Positions 1 through 8,652 of a stretch of 64,000 nucleotides of DNA are shown piece by piece. Made by a program: the position numbers and the translations under genes. Location: assembly GCF_018390535.1 (NCBI RefSeq), contig NZ_JAHBBW010000008.1, positions 62,001-126,000 of the forward strand. Direction: 5' to 3'. The DNA comes from Bacteroides propionicigenes. Lineage in GTDB: Bacteria; Bacteroidota; Bacteroidia; Bacteroidales; Bacteroidaceae. Under the pieces are notes generated by a model that made no database searches, was not told where the DNA came from, and saw nothing but the letters and a program-made list of their open reading frames with translations. How positions within the stretch are numbered: the first letter of the stretch is position 1; every line of letters begins with the position of its first letter.

Positions 1-1757
1 TGACTGCCGACCCGCGTGTGATTTCCACTGCCTATACCATTAATGAACTGAGCTATGTAGAGGCCACGGAGCTTTGCAATTTCGGAGCTAAAGTGGTGTA
101 CCCGCCTACCATTTATCCGGTGTGCCATAAGAACATACCTATTATAATAAAGAATACTTTCAATCCCGAAGGAGCGGGAACCGTTATCAAACAAGAGGTT
201 TCCAATCCGCAGAGCAAAGCCATAAAGGGTATTTCGTCCATCAACGATACAAGCCTGATAACGGTTCAGGGACTCGGTATGGTGGGTGTGATTGGTGTGA
301 ACTACCGCATCTTTAAGGCTTTGGCTAAGAATGGCATCAGCGTGTTCCTCGTATCACAGGCATCTTCGGAGAACTCTACTTCAATCGGTGTGCGTAATGC
401 GGACGCCGACCTGGCTTGCGAAGTGCTGAACGAGGAGTTTGCCAAAGAGATTGAAATGGGAGAGATTTCGCCCATACAGGCGGAAAAGGATTTGGCTACG
501 GTGGCTATCGTTGGCGAGAACATGAAGCACACACCGGGCATTGCCGGTAAGCTGTTCGGTACGCTGGGACGTAACGGTATCAATGTGATAGCTTGTGCAC
601 AGGGCGCTTCGGAAACGAATATTTCGTTTGTGGTGGACAGCAAGTCGCTGCGCAAGTCCCTGAATGTTATCCATGATTCTTTCTTCCTGTCGGAATATCA
701 GGTGTTGAACCTCTTTATATGCGGTGTAGGCACGGTAGGCGGCAGTTTGATAGAACAGATTCACAGCCAGCGCCAGAGGTTGATGCAGGAGAACGGTTTG
801 CAACTGAATGTGGTAGGTATTGCCGATGCCTCCAAAGCCATGTTCAGTCGTGAAGGCTTTGACTTGGAACGTTTCCGCGAAGAGTTGGCGGAGAAAGGCA
901 AGGACAGCTCTTTGGATACGCTCCGTGACGAGATTATCGGCATGAACATCTTTAACTCCGTATTCGTGGATTGTACGGCGAGTGCGGGAGTGGCTTCCCT
1001 GTATAAAGACCTTCTGATGCACAACGTATCGGTAGTTGCCGCCAATAAGATTGCCGCTTCTTCGGAATACGAAAACTATCGTGAACTGAAGCAGATAGCC
1101 CGCCAGCGCGGTGTGAAATATTTGTTTGAGACAAACGTCGGTGCAGGTCTGCCCATCATCAATACCATTAACGACCTTATCCATAGCGGTGACAAGATAC
1201 TGAAGATTGAAGCCGTGCTGAGCGGCACGCTGAATTATATCTTCAACAAGATAAGCGCGGATATTCCTTTCAGCAAGACCATTAAGATGGCTCAGGAGGA
1301 ACGTTATTCCGAACCGGACCCGCGTATCGACCTTAGCGGCAAGGATGTAATCCGCAAACTGGTAATCCTTGCGCGTGAAGCCGGTTATCGCCTCGAGCAA
1401 AGCGATGTGGAAAAGAACCTCTTTGTTCCCGATGACTTCTTCGAAGGCTCTTTGGATGACTTCTGGAAGAAAGTGCCGAGCCTTGACGCCGACTTTGAAG
1501 CACGCCGCAAGGTATTGGAAGCGGAAAACAAGCATTGGCGTTTCGTTGCCAAGCTGGAGAACGGAAAGGCGTCCGTAGGATTGCAGGAGGTAGGCGTCAA
1601 CCATCCGTTCTACGGTCTGGAAGGCAGCAACAACATTATCTTGCTGACCACAGAGCGTTATAAGGAATATCCTATGATGATACAAGGCTACGGAGCCGGT
1701 GCAGGTGTAACGGCTGCGGGAGTATTTGCGGATATTATGAGTATTGCGAACGTTTAA
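1..1757 (+). CDS. thrA: Bifunctional aspartokinase/homoserine dehydrogenase, C-terminal part (5' end outside window)
   Basis: The reading frame is open from the first bases, so the gene starts upstream of the window; about 585 codons are visible. The first ~100 residues are the end of the aspartokinase domain. Two ACT repeats follow (around LITVQGLGMVGVIGVNYR and ATVAIVGENMKHTPGIAGK), which in this family bind threonine for feedback inhibition. The homoserine dehydrogenase half has an NAD(P)-binding GVGTVGG motif and the catalytic-domain segments NVGAGLPIINT and LSGTLNYIFN. The protein makes aspartyl phosphate and reduces aspartate semialdehyde to homoserine. It is the first visible gene of a threonine operon with the next two genes. 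The call is secure; the kinase active site cannot be checked here. Confidence 0.96.
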   Translation, partial: TADPRVISTAYTINELSYVEATELCNFGAKVVYPPTIYPVCHKNIPIIIKNTFNPEGAGTVIKQEVSNPQSKAIKGISSINDTSLITVQGLGMVGVIGVNYRIFKALAKNGISVFLVSQASSENSTSIGVRNADADLACEVLNEEFAKEIEMGEISPIQAEKDLATVAIVGENMKHTPGIAGKLFGTLGRNGINVIACAQGASETNISFVVDSKSLRKSLNVIHDSFFLSEYQVLNLFICGVGTVGGSLIEQIHSQRQRLMQENGLQLNVVGIADASKAMFSREGFDLERFREELAEKGKDSSLDTLRDEIIGMNIFNSVFVDCTASAGVASLYKDLLMHNVSVVAANKIAASSEYENYRELKQIARQRGVKYLFETNVGAGLPIINTINDLIHSGDKILKIEAVLSGTLNYIFNKISADIPFSKTIKMAQEERYSEPDPRIDLSGKDVIRKLVILAREAGYRLEQSDVEKNLFVPDDFFEGSLDDFWKKVPSLDADFEARRKVLEAENKHWRFVAKLENGKASVGLQEVGVNHPFYGLEGSNNIILLTTERYKEYPMMIQGYGAGAGVTAAGVFADIMSIANV

Positions 1758-1780
1758 TTCTTCATTCTTCATTCTTCATT
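1758..1780. repeat. Short TTCTTCAT-type tandem repeat
   Basis: Three head-to-tail copies of a TTCTTCA-like unit fill the gap between the thrA stop and the next gene. The same unit recurs near 43.9 kb. It looks like simple intergenic repeat rather than a coding or regulatory element. Confidence 0.6.
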
Positions 1781-1787
1781 TACAAAG

Positions 1788-3041
1788 ATGAAACACATTA
1801 TTATATTGGGTGACGGTATGGCCGACTGGCCTGTAAAGTCTTTGGGAGACAAGACCTTGTTGCAGGCTGCCAAAACGCCCTATATGGATAGGCTCGCACG
1901 GATGGGACGTGTAGGCAGGTTGAAGACTGTTACCGACGGTTTTCATCCGGGTAGCGAGGTTGCCAATATGTCCGTTTTGGGCTACGACCTTCCGAAGGTA
2001 TATGAGGGACGCGGTCCGTTGGAAGCGGCAAGTATCGGTGTAGACCTGAAGCCGGGCGAAATGGCGATGCGCTGTAATATTATCTGCATTGAAGGAGATA
2101 ATATAAAGAACCATTCGGCGGGACACATCACGACCGAAGAAGCCGATGTACTGGTGAAATATCTGCAGGAACATTTGGGCAATGAGCGCGTACGCTTCCA
2201 TACAGGGGTGCAATACCGGCATTTGCTGGTAATAAAAGGCGGAGACAAGCGTATAGACTGCACTCCCCCGCATGATGTTCCTTTAAAACCCTATCGACCC
2301 TTGCTGGTGAAGCCCATGCCCGGTACGGAGGGTATCACAGTCCCCGAAGGACAAGCCGAACTGACCCCTCAACAAACCGCCGACCTGATTAACGACTTAA
2401 TCATGCGTTCGCAGGAATTGTTGAAAGAACATCCCGTTAACAAGAAACGTGCAGCCGAAGGCAAAGACCCAGCTAACAGCATTTGGCCGTGGAGTCCGGG
2501 TTATCGTCCGCAGATGGAGAAACTCTCGGATAAGTTTCCTCAAGTGAAGAAAGGCGCTGTTATCTCGGCCGTAGACTTGATTAACGGTATCGGCTACTAT
2601 GCCGGACTGCGCCGTCTGACGGTAGAAGGTGCTACCGGACTGTACGATACCAATTACGAGAATAAAGTAGCTGCCGCCCTTGACGCCTTGAAAACGGATG
2701 ATTTCGTCTATCTGCATATCGAAGCCAGCGATGAGGCAGGGCACGAAGGCGATGTCCCTTTGAAGATGCTGACCATTGAGAACTTGGACAGCCGTGCCGT
2801 AGGTCCTGTTTATGAAGCTGTGAAAGATTGGGAAGAGCCTGTCGCTATTGCTGTTTTACCCGACCATCCCACTCCTTGCGAGTTGCGCACGCACACCGAC
2901 GAACCGATACCTTTCTTTATTTGGTATCCGGGCATCGAGCCGGACGAAGTGCAGACTTTCGATGAGGTTGCCGCTTGCAACGGCAGCTACGGCCTGATGA
3001 AAGAAGATGAGTTTATAAACGAATTTATGAAAGAATTATGA
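1788..3041 (+). CDS. ApgM-family phosphoglycerate-mutase-like protein, likely homoserine kinase of the threonine operon
   Basis: The 417-residue protein belongs to the alkaline-phosphatase superfamily branch annotated as cofactor-independent phosphoglycerate mutase (archaeal ApgM type). It has the N-terminal metal site MKHIIILGDGMADW, the segment GSEVANMSVLGYD with a serine that fits the family nucleophile, the metal-ligand segment HIEASDEAGHEGD and a late PDHPTPCELRTHTDEP motif. It sits exactly where thrB would be, between thrA and thrC, and its stop overlaps the thrC start by 4 bp. No GHMP-type homoserine kinase is visible. Members of this family in Bacteroides are thought to act as non-canonical homoserine kinases, and the operon position supports that; a true glycolytic mutase role is the alternative. 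Confidence 0.85.
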   Translation: MKHIIILGDGMADWPVKSLGDKTLLQAAKTPYMDRLARMGRVGRLKTVTDGFHPGSEVANMSVLGYDLPKVYEGRGPLEAASIGVDLKPGEMAMRCNIICIEGDNIKNHSAGHITTEEADVLVKYLQEHLGNERVRFHTGVQYRHLLVIKGGDKRIDCTPPHDVPLKPYRPLLVKPMPGTEGITVPEGQAELTPQQTADLINDLIMRSQELLKEHPVNKKRAAEGKDPANSIWPWSPGYRPQMEKLSDKFPQVKKGAVISAVDLINGIGYYAGLRRLTVEGATGLYDTNYENKVAAALDALKTDDFVYLHIEASDEAGHEGDVPLKMLTIENLDSRAVGPVYEAVKDWEEPVAIAVLPDHPTPCELRTHTDEPIPFFIWYPGIEPDEVQTFDEVAACNGSYGLMKEDEFINEFMKEL

Positions 3042-4339
3042 AATACTACAGTACCAACAAACAAACCCCTGACGTTACCCTCGAAGAAGCCGTAGTGAAA
3101 GGGCTTGCCGCAGACAAAGGGCTTTTTATGCCCTTTACCATCAAACCGTTGCCGCAGGAGTTCTACGACAGCATCGATACGCTCGGTTTTCAGGAGATAG
3201 CCTATCGGGTAGCGGATGCTTTCTTTGGCGAAGATGTTCCGGCAGATACATTGAAGCAGATTGTATATGATACATTGAGTTTCGATGTTCCTCTGGTGAA
3301 GGTGACGGAAGACATTTATTCCCTCGAATTGTTCCATGGCCCCACACTTGCCTTTAAGGATGTAGGCGGTCGTTTTATGGCGCGTCTGCTGGGCTATTTC
3401 ATCAGGAAAGAGGGCAAGAAGCAGGTAAATGTACTGGTTGCCACCTCGGGCGATACGGGCAGCGCCGTAGCCAATGGTTTCCTCGGTGTGGAAGGTATTC
3501 ATGTCTATGTGCTTTATCCGAAAGGCAAGGTCAGTGAGATTCAGGAAAAGCAGTTCACTACACTGGGGCAGAATATCACGGCCCTTGAAGTGGACGGTAC
3601 GTTCGACGACTGTCAGGCATTGGTGAAAGCGGCTTTCATGGACAAGGAACTTAACAGCCATTTGCAGCTGACCAGCGCCAACTCCATTAATGTGGCGCGT
3701 TTCCTGCCGCAGGCTTTCTATTATTTCTATGCCTATGCGCAGTTGAAGCGGGCGGGAAAAGCCGCTGATGCCGTAATTTGTGTGCCAAGCGGTAACTTCG
3801 GTAATATAACGGCAGGCTTGTTCGGCAAACGTATGGGACTGCCGGTAAAGCGTTTCATTGCATCCAATAACCGTAACGACATATTCTATCAATATCTGCA
3901 GACGGGTGTTTATACGCCGCGCCCCAGTATCGCCACGATTGCCAATGCCATGGATGTGGGCGACCCGAGTAACTTTGCACGTGTTCTCGACCTCTATGGC
4001 GGTAGCCATGCAGCTATCTCTGCCGAGATAAGCGGAGCTACTTATACGGACGGACAGATTGCCGAAACCATGAAGAATGTTTGGAAAGATGAGCATTACT
4101 TGCTTGACCCTCATGGCGCATGCGGTTTCCGTGCATTGCAGGAGGGCTTGCAGCCGGGCGAAACAGGGGTCTTCTTAGAGACGGCTCACCCTGCCAAGTT
4201 CAAAGACACGGTAGAGAGCATTATCGGTGAAGCGGTGCAGATACCGGAGAAGCTACAGGCCTTTATGCGTGGCGAAAAGAAGAGCCTTCCCATGTCGAAA
4301 GACTTTGCGGACTTCAAGCATTATTTGATGAGTATCTAA
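3038..4339 (+). CDS. thrC: Threonine synthase
   Basis: The 433-residue PLP enzyme converts O-phosphohomoserine to threonine and phosphate. The N-terminus (MKYYSTNKQTPDVTLEEAV) and the PLP-lysine segment GPTLAFKDVGGRFMARLLGY are typical of the fungal/bacterial long-form threonine synthase. A phosphate-binding VATSGDTGSAVANG loop and the PSGNFGNITAGL segment follow. The start overlaps the preceding stop as ATGA, so the two genes are translationally coupled. The stop codon directly abuts the stop of the convergent toxin gene on the other strand, with no spare base between them. Confidence 0.97.
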   Translation: MKYYSTNKQTPDVTLEEAVVKGLAADKGLFMPFTIKPLPQEFYDSIDTLGFQEIAYRVADAFFGEDVPADTLKQIVYDTLSFDVPLVKVTEDIYSLELFHGPTLAFKDVGGRFMARLLGYFIRKEGKKQVNVLVATSGDTGSAVANGFLGVEGIHVYVLYPKGKVSEIQEKQFTTLGQNITALEVDGTFDDCQALVKAAFMDKELNSHLQLTSANSINVARFLPQAFYYFYAYAQLKRAGKAADAVICVPSGNFGNITAGLFGKRMGLPVKRFIASNNRNDIFYQYLQTGVYTPRPSIATIANAMDVGDPSNFARVLDLYGGSHAAISAEISGATYTDGQIAETMKNVWKDEHYLLDPHGACGFRALQEGLQPGETGVFLETAHPAKFKDTVESIIGEAVQIPEKLQAFMRGEKKSLPMSKDFADFKHYLMSI

Positions 4340-4639
4340 TTACTCATTCTTTATCTTTCCGGCCTTATGGCTGTTGTCCCATAGCACAAGCACTTCTATC
4401 TTCAGGAGGCTGTGGCGGTAGAATAGCGTATAGTCGGGATGAGGGGTGATATATCGTATATTATCCACTTCCGTGGCTTGTCCGATGAAGGGATTTAGAG
4501 TAATGCGGTGGAGCGCATTCTGGAGGAGTGAGTATAGAATCTTGCTTTGATTCTTGTCTCCGTGTTTTTGCTGTGAAGACAGTAGAATACTCCTCAGTCC
4601 TTCTTTGGCAAGTGGCGACCAGATTATTTGTTTAACCAT
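4340..4639 (-). CDS. RelE/ParE-superfamily toxin of a type II toxin-antitoxin pair
   Basis: This 99-residue basic protein begins MVKQIIWSPLAKEGLRSIL, the usual first strand and helix of the RelE/ParE fold. It ends with hydrophobic strands (DYTLFYRHSLLKIEVLVLWD) like the C-terminal sheet of the family. The motif NPFIGQATEVDNIRY matches the family NP..G......RY pattern. ParE members inhibit gyrase and RelE members cut mRNA; the sequence alone does not decide between them. It overlaps the end of a 55-residue upstream gene by 16 bp, which fits antitoxin-first operon order. The gene points towards thrC and shares no spacer with it. Confidence 0.8.
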   Translation of the reverse strand: MVKQIIWSPLAKEGLRSILLSSQQKHGDKNQSKILYSLLQNALHRITLNPFIGQATEVDNIRYITPHPDYTLFYRHSLLKIEVLVLWDNSHKAGKIKNE

Positions 4640-4791
4640 GACTCTGCCTCCTTGTTGATTGTTATATCCTCTTGTCCTTCTCCGTTTTCCAGTTGCCGGC
4701 AGGCAGTTTGAATGTCTTGGCGTAAGCGGTTGGAGAATATGAGTACTTGCTTGGTGGGTTGTGATGTTTGTTCCGGTTCGGTATCTTTCAT
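4624..4791 (-). CDS. Small putative antitoxin partner of the RelE/ParE toxin
   Basis: This is a 55-codon frame starting ATG at 4791 and ending TAA at 4624. The protein begins MKDTEPEQTSQPTKQVLIFS and is acidic in its C-terminal half (QLENGEGQEDITINKEAESW), as expected for an antitoxin tail that wraps a basic toxin. Its stop lies 16 bp inside the toxin gene, the usual coupling for such pairs. An AGGGAAAAGGAGA-like purine stretch lies just upstream on the coding strand. I do not recognise a DNA-binding fold in it, so the antitoxin call depends on size, order and overlap. Confidence 0.65.
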   Translation of the reverse strand: MKDTEPEQTSQPTKQVLIFSNRLRQDIQTACRQLENGEGQEDITINKEAESWLNK

Positions 4792-4885
4792 ATTTCAGTC
4801 TCCTTTTCCCTTAAAACGTTGTAAAGTTATGAATTGTTTAGGGATAGTCCGGGAACTTTAGCCGCTGTTACCATACGATACGTGT

Positions 4886-5509
4886 TTACGGCAGTGGCTG
4901 AGGGTAATTCAAAAAGACCAAGTATTCCCCTTCCGCTTCAATCGTAAATTCGGTTCCGGTACATTCGTTGAGAGTGCCCTGCCACCAGTTGGTAAAGTCG
5001 CTGAGAGGGTATACCAGTCCGAGCCCATGCAGTTTGCGGGCATTAAAGTTGATGATGGAGACTTGTTGTCCCGGCCGGCAGGTGAAGGTACATATATCTC
5101 GGCAAGGGATAAAAATGCCATAATCCGTGTAGGTACGCACATCAGCTCCGGCGCGCATATAGTCCATGAGTAAGCTGATGTTTCCTAAAGTATGGTCTTC
5201 GCGTTTGCCGGTGGCGCCGACAATGGCTATCCGGCGTTTGCCTTGCGACAACAGGTAGTTGACGGCTTTCGTCTGGTCGTTTGTTTCTTGTTCGGAAATG
5301 CGGTGAAGCAGATGCCCGTACTTCTTGCGGTTCTCCTCGCTGATGGAGTCACCGTCACCTATAATGAGGTTAGGTATATGCCCCTGTCGGATATATTCGT
5401 CCGCACCGCCGTCACAACAGACTACATAAGGCGTACCCGCTAATATCTCCAAGGGTAGAGGAGCGGTAGGATATTCTCCGTTCGCTAAAACAACTGCTTC
5501 CGCTTTCAT
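4886..5509 (-). CDS. thiN: Thiamine pyrophosphokinase
   Basis: The 207-residue protein transfers pyrophosphate from ATP to thiamine to give the active cofactor TPP. Family marks are the N-terminal VVLANGEYP strand, the CCDGGADEYI motif, the GDGDSISEEN loop and ETNDQTKAVNYLL, followed by GATGKREDHTLGN, all in the usual order of the TPK catalytic domain. The C-terminal half is a beta-rich thiamine-binding domain. It is the last gene of a leftward operon behind a TPP riboswitch, 31 bp after the PnuT-like transporter. The context (outer membrane receptor, inner membrane transporter, kinase) describes a complete thiamine import and trapping route. Confidence 0.93.
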   Translation of the reverse strand: MKAEAVVLANGEYPTAPLPLEILAGTPYVVCCDGGADEYIRQGHIPNLIIGDGDSISEENRKKYGHLLHRISEQETNDQTKAVNYLLSQGKRRIAIVGATGKREDHTLGNISLLMDYMRAGADVRTYTDYGIFIPCRDICTFTCRPGQQVSIINFNARKLHGLGLVYPLSDFTNWWQGTLNECTGTEFTIEAEGEYLVFLNYPQPLP

Positions 5510-5540
5510 AGTTTGATAATTGATAAATCAGGGATTAAAA

Positions 5541-6158
5541 TCATAAATCGGTCTCTTGCTTCATCATCTTCTTCCATTTGAAGTAGCCAAAGATAGCGAT
5601 TATTGTGTAAAGGCCGTATAGTGCGGCGGTAAAATCGAGTCCTTTATAGATGTAAAGTCCCGTACTCACAGCATCTACACCTATCCATGCCCACCATTGT
5701 TCCACGTATTTACGTGCCAACATCCACATGCCGACAATGCTGAGTGCTGTGGTGAAGGAGTCCAGCCACGGGACGTTGCTGTCTGTAAAGTTGATAAGTA
5801 TCCAGGCAATGCCCACAAGCGTAACGGCAAATACCGCAATGAGCGGCAGCAGATACCGCAGCGGCATACCGGTTATCGGTAGTTCCTGTTGCCGGTTTTC
5901 TGTATCCGGAGTTTTTCTTTTCAGGATTGTCCGCCGCAGGAATGCGCCGTACTTCCACATTGTCCATCCGTATATGGCGGCTCCGAGGTAATAGATATTG
6001 ATACCGAAATCTGCATACAAACCTGCGTTGTAGTAGACGAAGATATAGATAGCAGGCATAATGATGCCCGCTATCCAAAGATAGATGCTTGCCCGGTATT
6101 CCAACCAAAGGTAGAGAAGTCCGACAAGTGTTCCGATAATTTCGAGTGTATGCTCCAT
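5541..6158 (-). CDS. pnuT: PnuC/PnuT-family transporter, probably for thiamine
   Basis: The 205-residue inner membrane protein has about seven hydrophobic segments. Members of the Pnu family carry vitamins such as nicotinamide riboside or thiamine by facilitated diffusion, with intracellular phosphorylation trapping the substrate. Recognisable parts are the N-terminal LEIIGTLVGLLYLWLEYRAS, the aromatic YLGAAIYGWTMWKYG segment and the WWAWIGVDAVSTGLYIYKG segment. It follows the TonB receptor by 8 bp and precedes thiamine pyrophosphokinase. With the riboswitch upstream, thiamine is the best-supported substrate, so PnuT fits better than PnuC. The substrate is inferred from context, not from residues. 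Confidence 0.88.
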   Translation of the reverse strand: MEHTLEIIGTLVGLLYLWLEYRASIYLWIAGIIMPAIYIFVYYNAGLYADFGINIYYLGAAIYGWTMWKYGAFLRRTILKRKTPDTENRQQELPITGMPLRYLLPLIAVFAVTLVGIAWILINFTDSNVPWLDSFTTALSIVGMWMLARKYVEQWWAWIGVDAVSTGLYIYKGLDFTAALYGLYTIIAIFGYFKWKKMMKQETDL

Positions 6159-6166
6159 AATCAGCT

Positions 6167-8401
6167 TCAGAAGCGCAAAGAAATATGTCCTAATACATTG
6201 GTACCGGCCTGTGCGGCATATCCGGCATAGTTGTAGCGTACTTTCTGCCCGTCTTCATAATAGAAACCGCTGCCTGCATAGCCATTGTTCTCGTACTCTT
6301 CGTTGAAGAGGTTATAGATGGTACAGCCTACGGTTACCGACTTTATTTTGGGTAACGCAAATGTGTACGACAAGTTCAGGTTGCTGACGAAGTAAGCATC
6401 CAGAATATGGTCTTTGCAATCCAGATTACTCATGTATTGCTTGCTGACGTATTGCGATTGCAAAGATGCTTCAAATCCTTTGTAAGTATAGCCGAAACGG
6501 TTGTTCAGCAGGAAGTCGGGAGAGAAAGCGATGTGAGTGTCACCCAGATAAGTGTTCCACTTTTCGCCTGCCGGGTCTTCGTTCTCGTAGAGGGTTTCGG
6601 TGAAATTCTCTACACGGTTACGGCTCAACGTGGCATTGATGTCCCATTGGAAACCGCAAGCCAGTTTCAGACCGGCCATTAGTTCAATGCCCATACGGTA
6701 GCTGTCGGGTACGTTGGCAGCTACGGCTTCACCGATTTCGTTCAGTTCGCCGGTCAGCACCAACTGGTCTTTGTAGTCCATATAATAGAGGTTGGCGCCG
6801 AGTGTCAACCATGAGTTGGCAAAGGTGTAACCCAGTTCGTAGTCAAACAAACGTTCCGCTTTGGGATGTTCGGTAAACTTTCCGTCCGTATAGTTGTTGC
6901 GTGTCGGTTCTTTGTGGGCCACGCTGAACGAACCGTACACCCGGTTGTTGCGGTTGATTTGCCATGACAATCCGGCTTTGGGATTGAAGAAGTCGAATTT
7001 CTCGTGAATGGCAAGTTGCTGCAGGCCGTCGTCGGTGACGCTGTTCCATTTGTCATTCTGCCCGTACATCTTATAGGAAATGTGGCGGTATTGCAAATCG
7101 GCATAGGCATTGAGTCCGTCGCACAGCTCATAGTCGGCTTTCAAGTAGAGGTTTCCGTCATTTTTTGTGGCATTGTTGCGGTAGTAGTCTTTGTCGGGGT
7201 CAAGGTTGCCGACGTAGTTCTTTACCCACAGCACTTTGCCGAAGTGGTCGCCGTCATAGCGGTTCAGTCCGCCGCCGAGGGATGCGTGAAGGCGGTTGCC
7301 TTTATAATTGACGGAGAAGATGCCGCCGCCAAACCAGTTGTCCATTGCTTTTTTGCGGATAAGATCGCTCTTTTTGACGGTTTCACCGTCGTGTTCGTAC
7401 GGGAGCAGACCGTATTCCACCAACTTGCGTCCGTTTTTGTACTCTTGATAGTAGCCGTCTCCTTTGGTATAGTGCAGGCCTACGTTTACATTCCAAGCAG
7501 AGGTGAAGTTATGGTTGAAAAGCAGCTGATAGTTCTTTTGTACATAGTTGTCCGTCTGGTCTTCATAGAAGTGGTCTGCACCGTTGTCGTCGGTGTACAT
7601 ATATCCGCAGGAGTTGTAGCGTCGGCCGTACTTTTCCAATTCTTCTTTGCTGGCATAGTTCCAGGCATGGTAGGTGCGCTCTTTTCCTCCGAAAGTTATC
7701 AGTTTGACGGAAGTGTTGTCATCATAATATCCACCTTGCAAGTAGTAAGAGTTCAGCCCTACCGATGCACGGTCGATGTAACCGTCCGAACTGATATTGG
7801 ACAGGCGGGCATCGAAAGACCAATGCTCGTTGATGAGCCCCGTACCTGCTTTGACAGTCTCCTTGTGCGTGTTGAATGAGCCGTACGAAGCGTTCAACTC
7901 GGCATAAGGCTTCAGGGAGAAATCTCCGGTCTGCATATTAATACTGGCTCCGAATGCTCCTGCACCATTGGTAGAAGTTCCTGCACCGCGTTGTATCTGC
8001 ATATCTTTGACAGAAGATGCAAAGTCGGGCAGATTCACCCAGAATACGGTGTGGCTTTCGGCGTCGTTGATAGGAATACCGTTGGCGGTGACGTTGATGC
8101 GCGTTCCGTCCGTGCCTCGTACTCTCAATGTAGTATAGCCGATACCCGCTCCTGCATCACTGGTGGTAATGGCAGAGGGAGTCATGCTCAACAGATACGG
8201 CAAGTCTTGGCCGAAGTTCTGCTTTTTAAGCTGTTCTTTGTTGATGTTGGTAAATGCCACCGGAGTAGTTCCTGTGGCACGTGTGGAAATAATCTCTACT
8301 TCTTGCAGGTCTATTACCCGCAAGCTGTCCTTTTCCTTTGTCTGTGCACAGACATTCAGCGCTGCCATAAACAGGCATGCTGCCATTGCATACTTCTTCA
8401 T
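6167..8401 (-). CDS. TonB-dependent outer membrane receptor, probably for thiamine
   Basis: The protein has 744 residues when started at the ATG at 8401 (MKKYAMAACLFMAALNVCAQ), which gives a normal signal peptide; the frame extends two codons further to a TTG that is less likely. A plug domain follows (LQEVEIISTRATGTTPVAF, then GYTTLRVRGTDGTRINVTANG and IQRGAGTSTNGAGAFGASI), then a long beta-barrel ending in ISLRF with the terminal phenylalanine used by the BAM machinery. It lacks the N-terminal carboxypeptidase-D-like domain of SusC proteins. It is the first gene after a TPP riboswitch, and its neighbours are a PnuT-like transporter and thiamine pyrophosphokinase, so thiamine is the probable ligand. 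Confidence 0.93.
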   Translation of the reverse strand: MKKYAMAACLFMAALNVCAQTKEKDSLRVIDLQEVEIISTRATGTTPVAFTNINKEQLKKQNFGQDLPYLLSMTPSAITTSDAGAGIGYTTLRVRGTDGTRINVTANGIPINDAESHTVFWVNLPDFASSVKDMQIQRGAGTSTNGAGAFGASINMQTGDFSLKPYAELNASYGSFNTHKETVKAGTGLINEHWSFDARLSNISSDGYIDRASVGLNSYYLQGGYYDDNTSVKLITFGGKERTYHAWNYASKEELEKYGRRYNSCGYMYTDDNGADHFYEDQTDNYVQKNYQLLFNHNFTSAWNVNVGLHYTKGDGYYQEYKNGRKLVEYGLLPYEHDGETVKKSDLIRKKAMDNWFGGGIFSVNYKGNRLHASLGGGLNRYDGDHFGKVLWVKNYVGNLDPDKDYYRNNATKNDGNLYLKADYELCDGLNAYADLQYRHISYKMYGQNDKWNSVTDDGLQQLAIHEKFDFFNPKAGLSWQINRNNRVYGSFSVAHKEPTRNNYTDGKFTEHPKAERLFDYELGYTFANSWLTLGANLYYMDYKDQLVLTGELNEIGEAVAANVPDSYRMGIELMAGLKLACGFQWDINATLSRNRVENFTETLYENEDPAGEKWNTYLGDTHIAFSPDFLLNNRFGYTYKGFEASLQSQYVSKQYMSNLDCKDHILDAYFVSNLNLSYTFALPKIKSVTVGCTIYNLFNEEYENNGYAGSGFYYEDGQKVRYNYAGYAAQAGTNVLGHISLRF

Positions 8402-8452
8402 TTGCAATTTTAATGATTAAAAATTAATACAGAAAAGGGGAACTTTTCTTCT

Positions 8453-8527
8453 TTTCCCTACGTCGGCACTACCCGAATCAGGTCAATGGGTATGGTCTCA
8501 GCCCGTCATATTAGGGCACCCCCTTAG
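8453..8527 (-). promoter_or_regulatory. TPP riboswitch (THI element)
   Basis: Read on the minus strand the segment runs CTAAGGGGGTGCCC, then GGCTGAGACCATACCC, then GACCTGATTCGGGTAGTGCC and finally ACGTAGGGA. These are the conserved pyrimidine- and pyrophosphate-sensor parts of the TPP aptamer (GGGGTGCC, CTGAGA, ACCTGAT, TAGGGA) in the right order. Downstream, GAAAAG and CTTTTC (about 8434-8450) can form a small hairpin, and GGGAA of the aptamer 3' end can pair with TTCCC in its loop. That offers a simple alternative structure for switching. It should repress the receptor-pnuT-thiN operon when TPP is plentiful. Confidence 0.95.
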
Positions 8528-8540
8528 TTGAAATCGGCTG

Positions 8541-8572
8541 CAAAAGTATCTCTTTTGACTGAAAGGTACAAA
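8541..8572 (-). promoter_or_regulatory. Promoter of the thiamine operon
   Basis: On the minus strand a TTTG box (8572-8569) is followed after 20 bases by TACTTTTG (8548-8541). This is the Bacteroides housekeeping form TTTG-N19..21-TAnnTTTG. Transcription would begin a few bases before the TPP riboswitch, so the leader RNA would contain the whole aptamer. Confidence 0.7.
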
Positions 8573-8652
8573 TAAAGTGACCGGGAAATGATTTTTTTGT
8601 TAAATTTGTCCTTTATAATTCATAATTAATCATTTATAATTTACAATTAGTC

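Noticed and set aside
381..1772. Long open frame of about 460 codons antisense to thrA, and a similar 375-codon one at 2987-4114 antisense to thrC
   Set aside because: Both are mirror frames of conserved enzymes, with biased composition and no domain-like sequence or start signals.
1788..3041. Plain glycolytic phosphoglycerate mutase
   Set aside because: The operon position between thrA and thrC with translational coupling to thrC argues for a role in threonine synthesis, although the fold is mutase-like.
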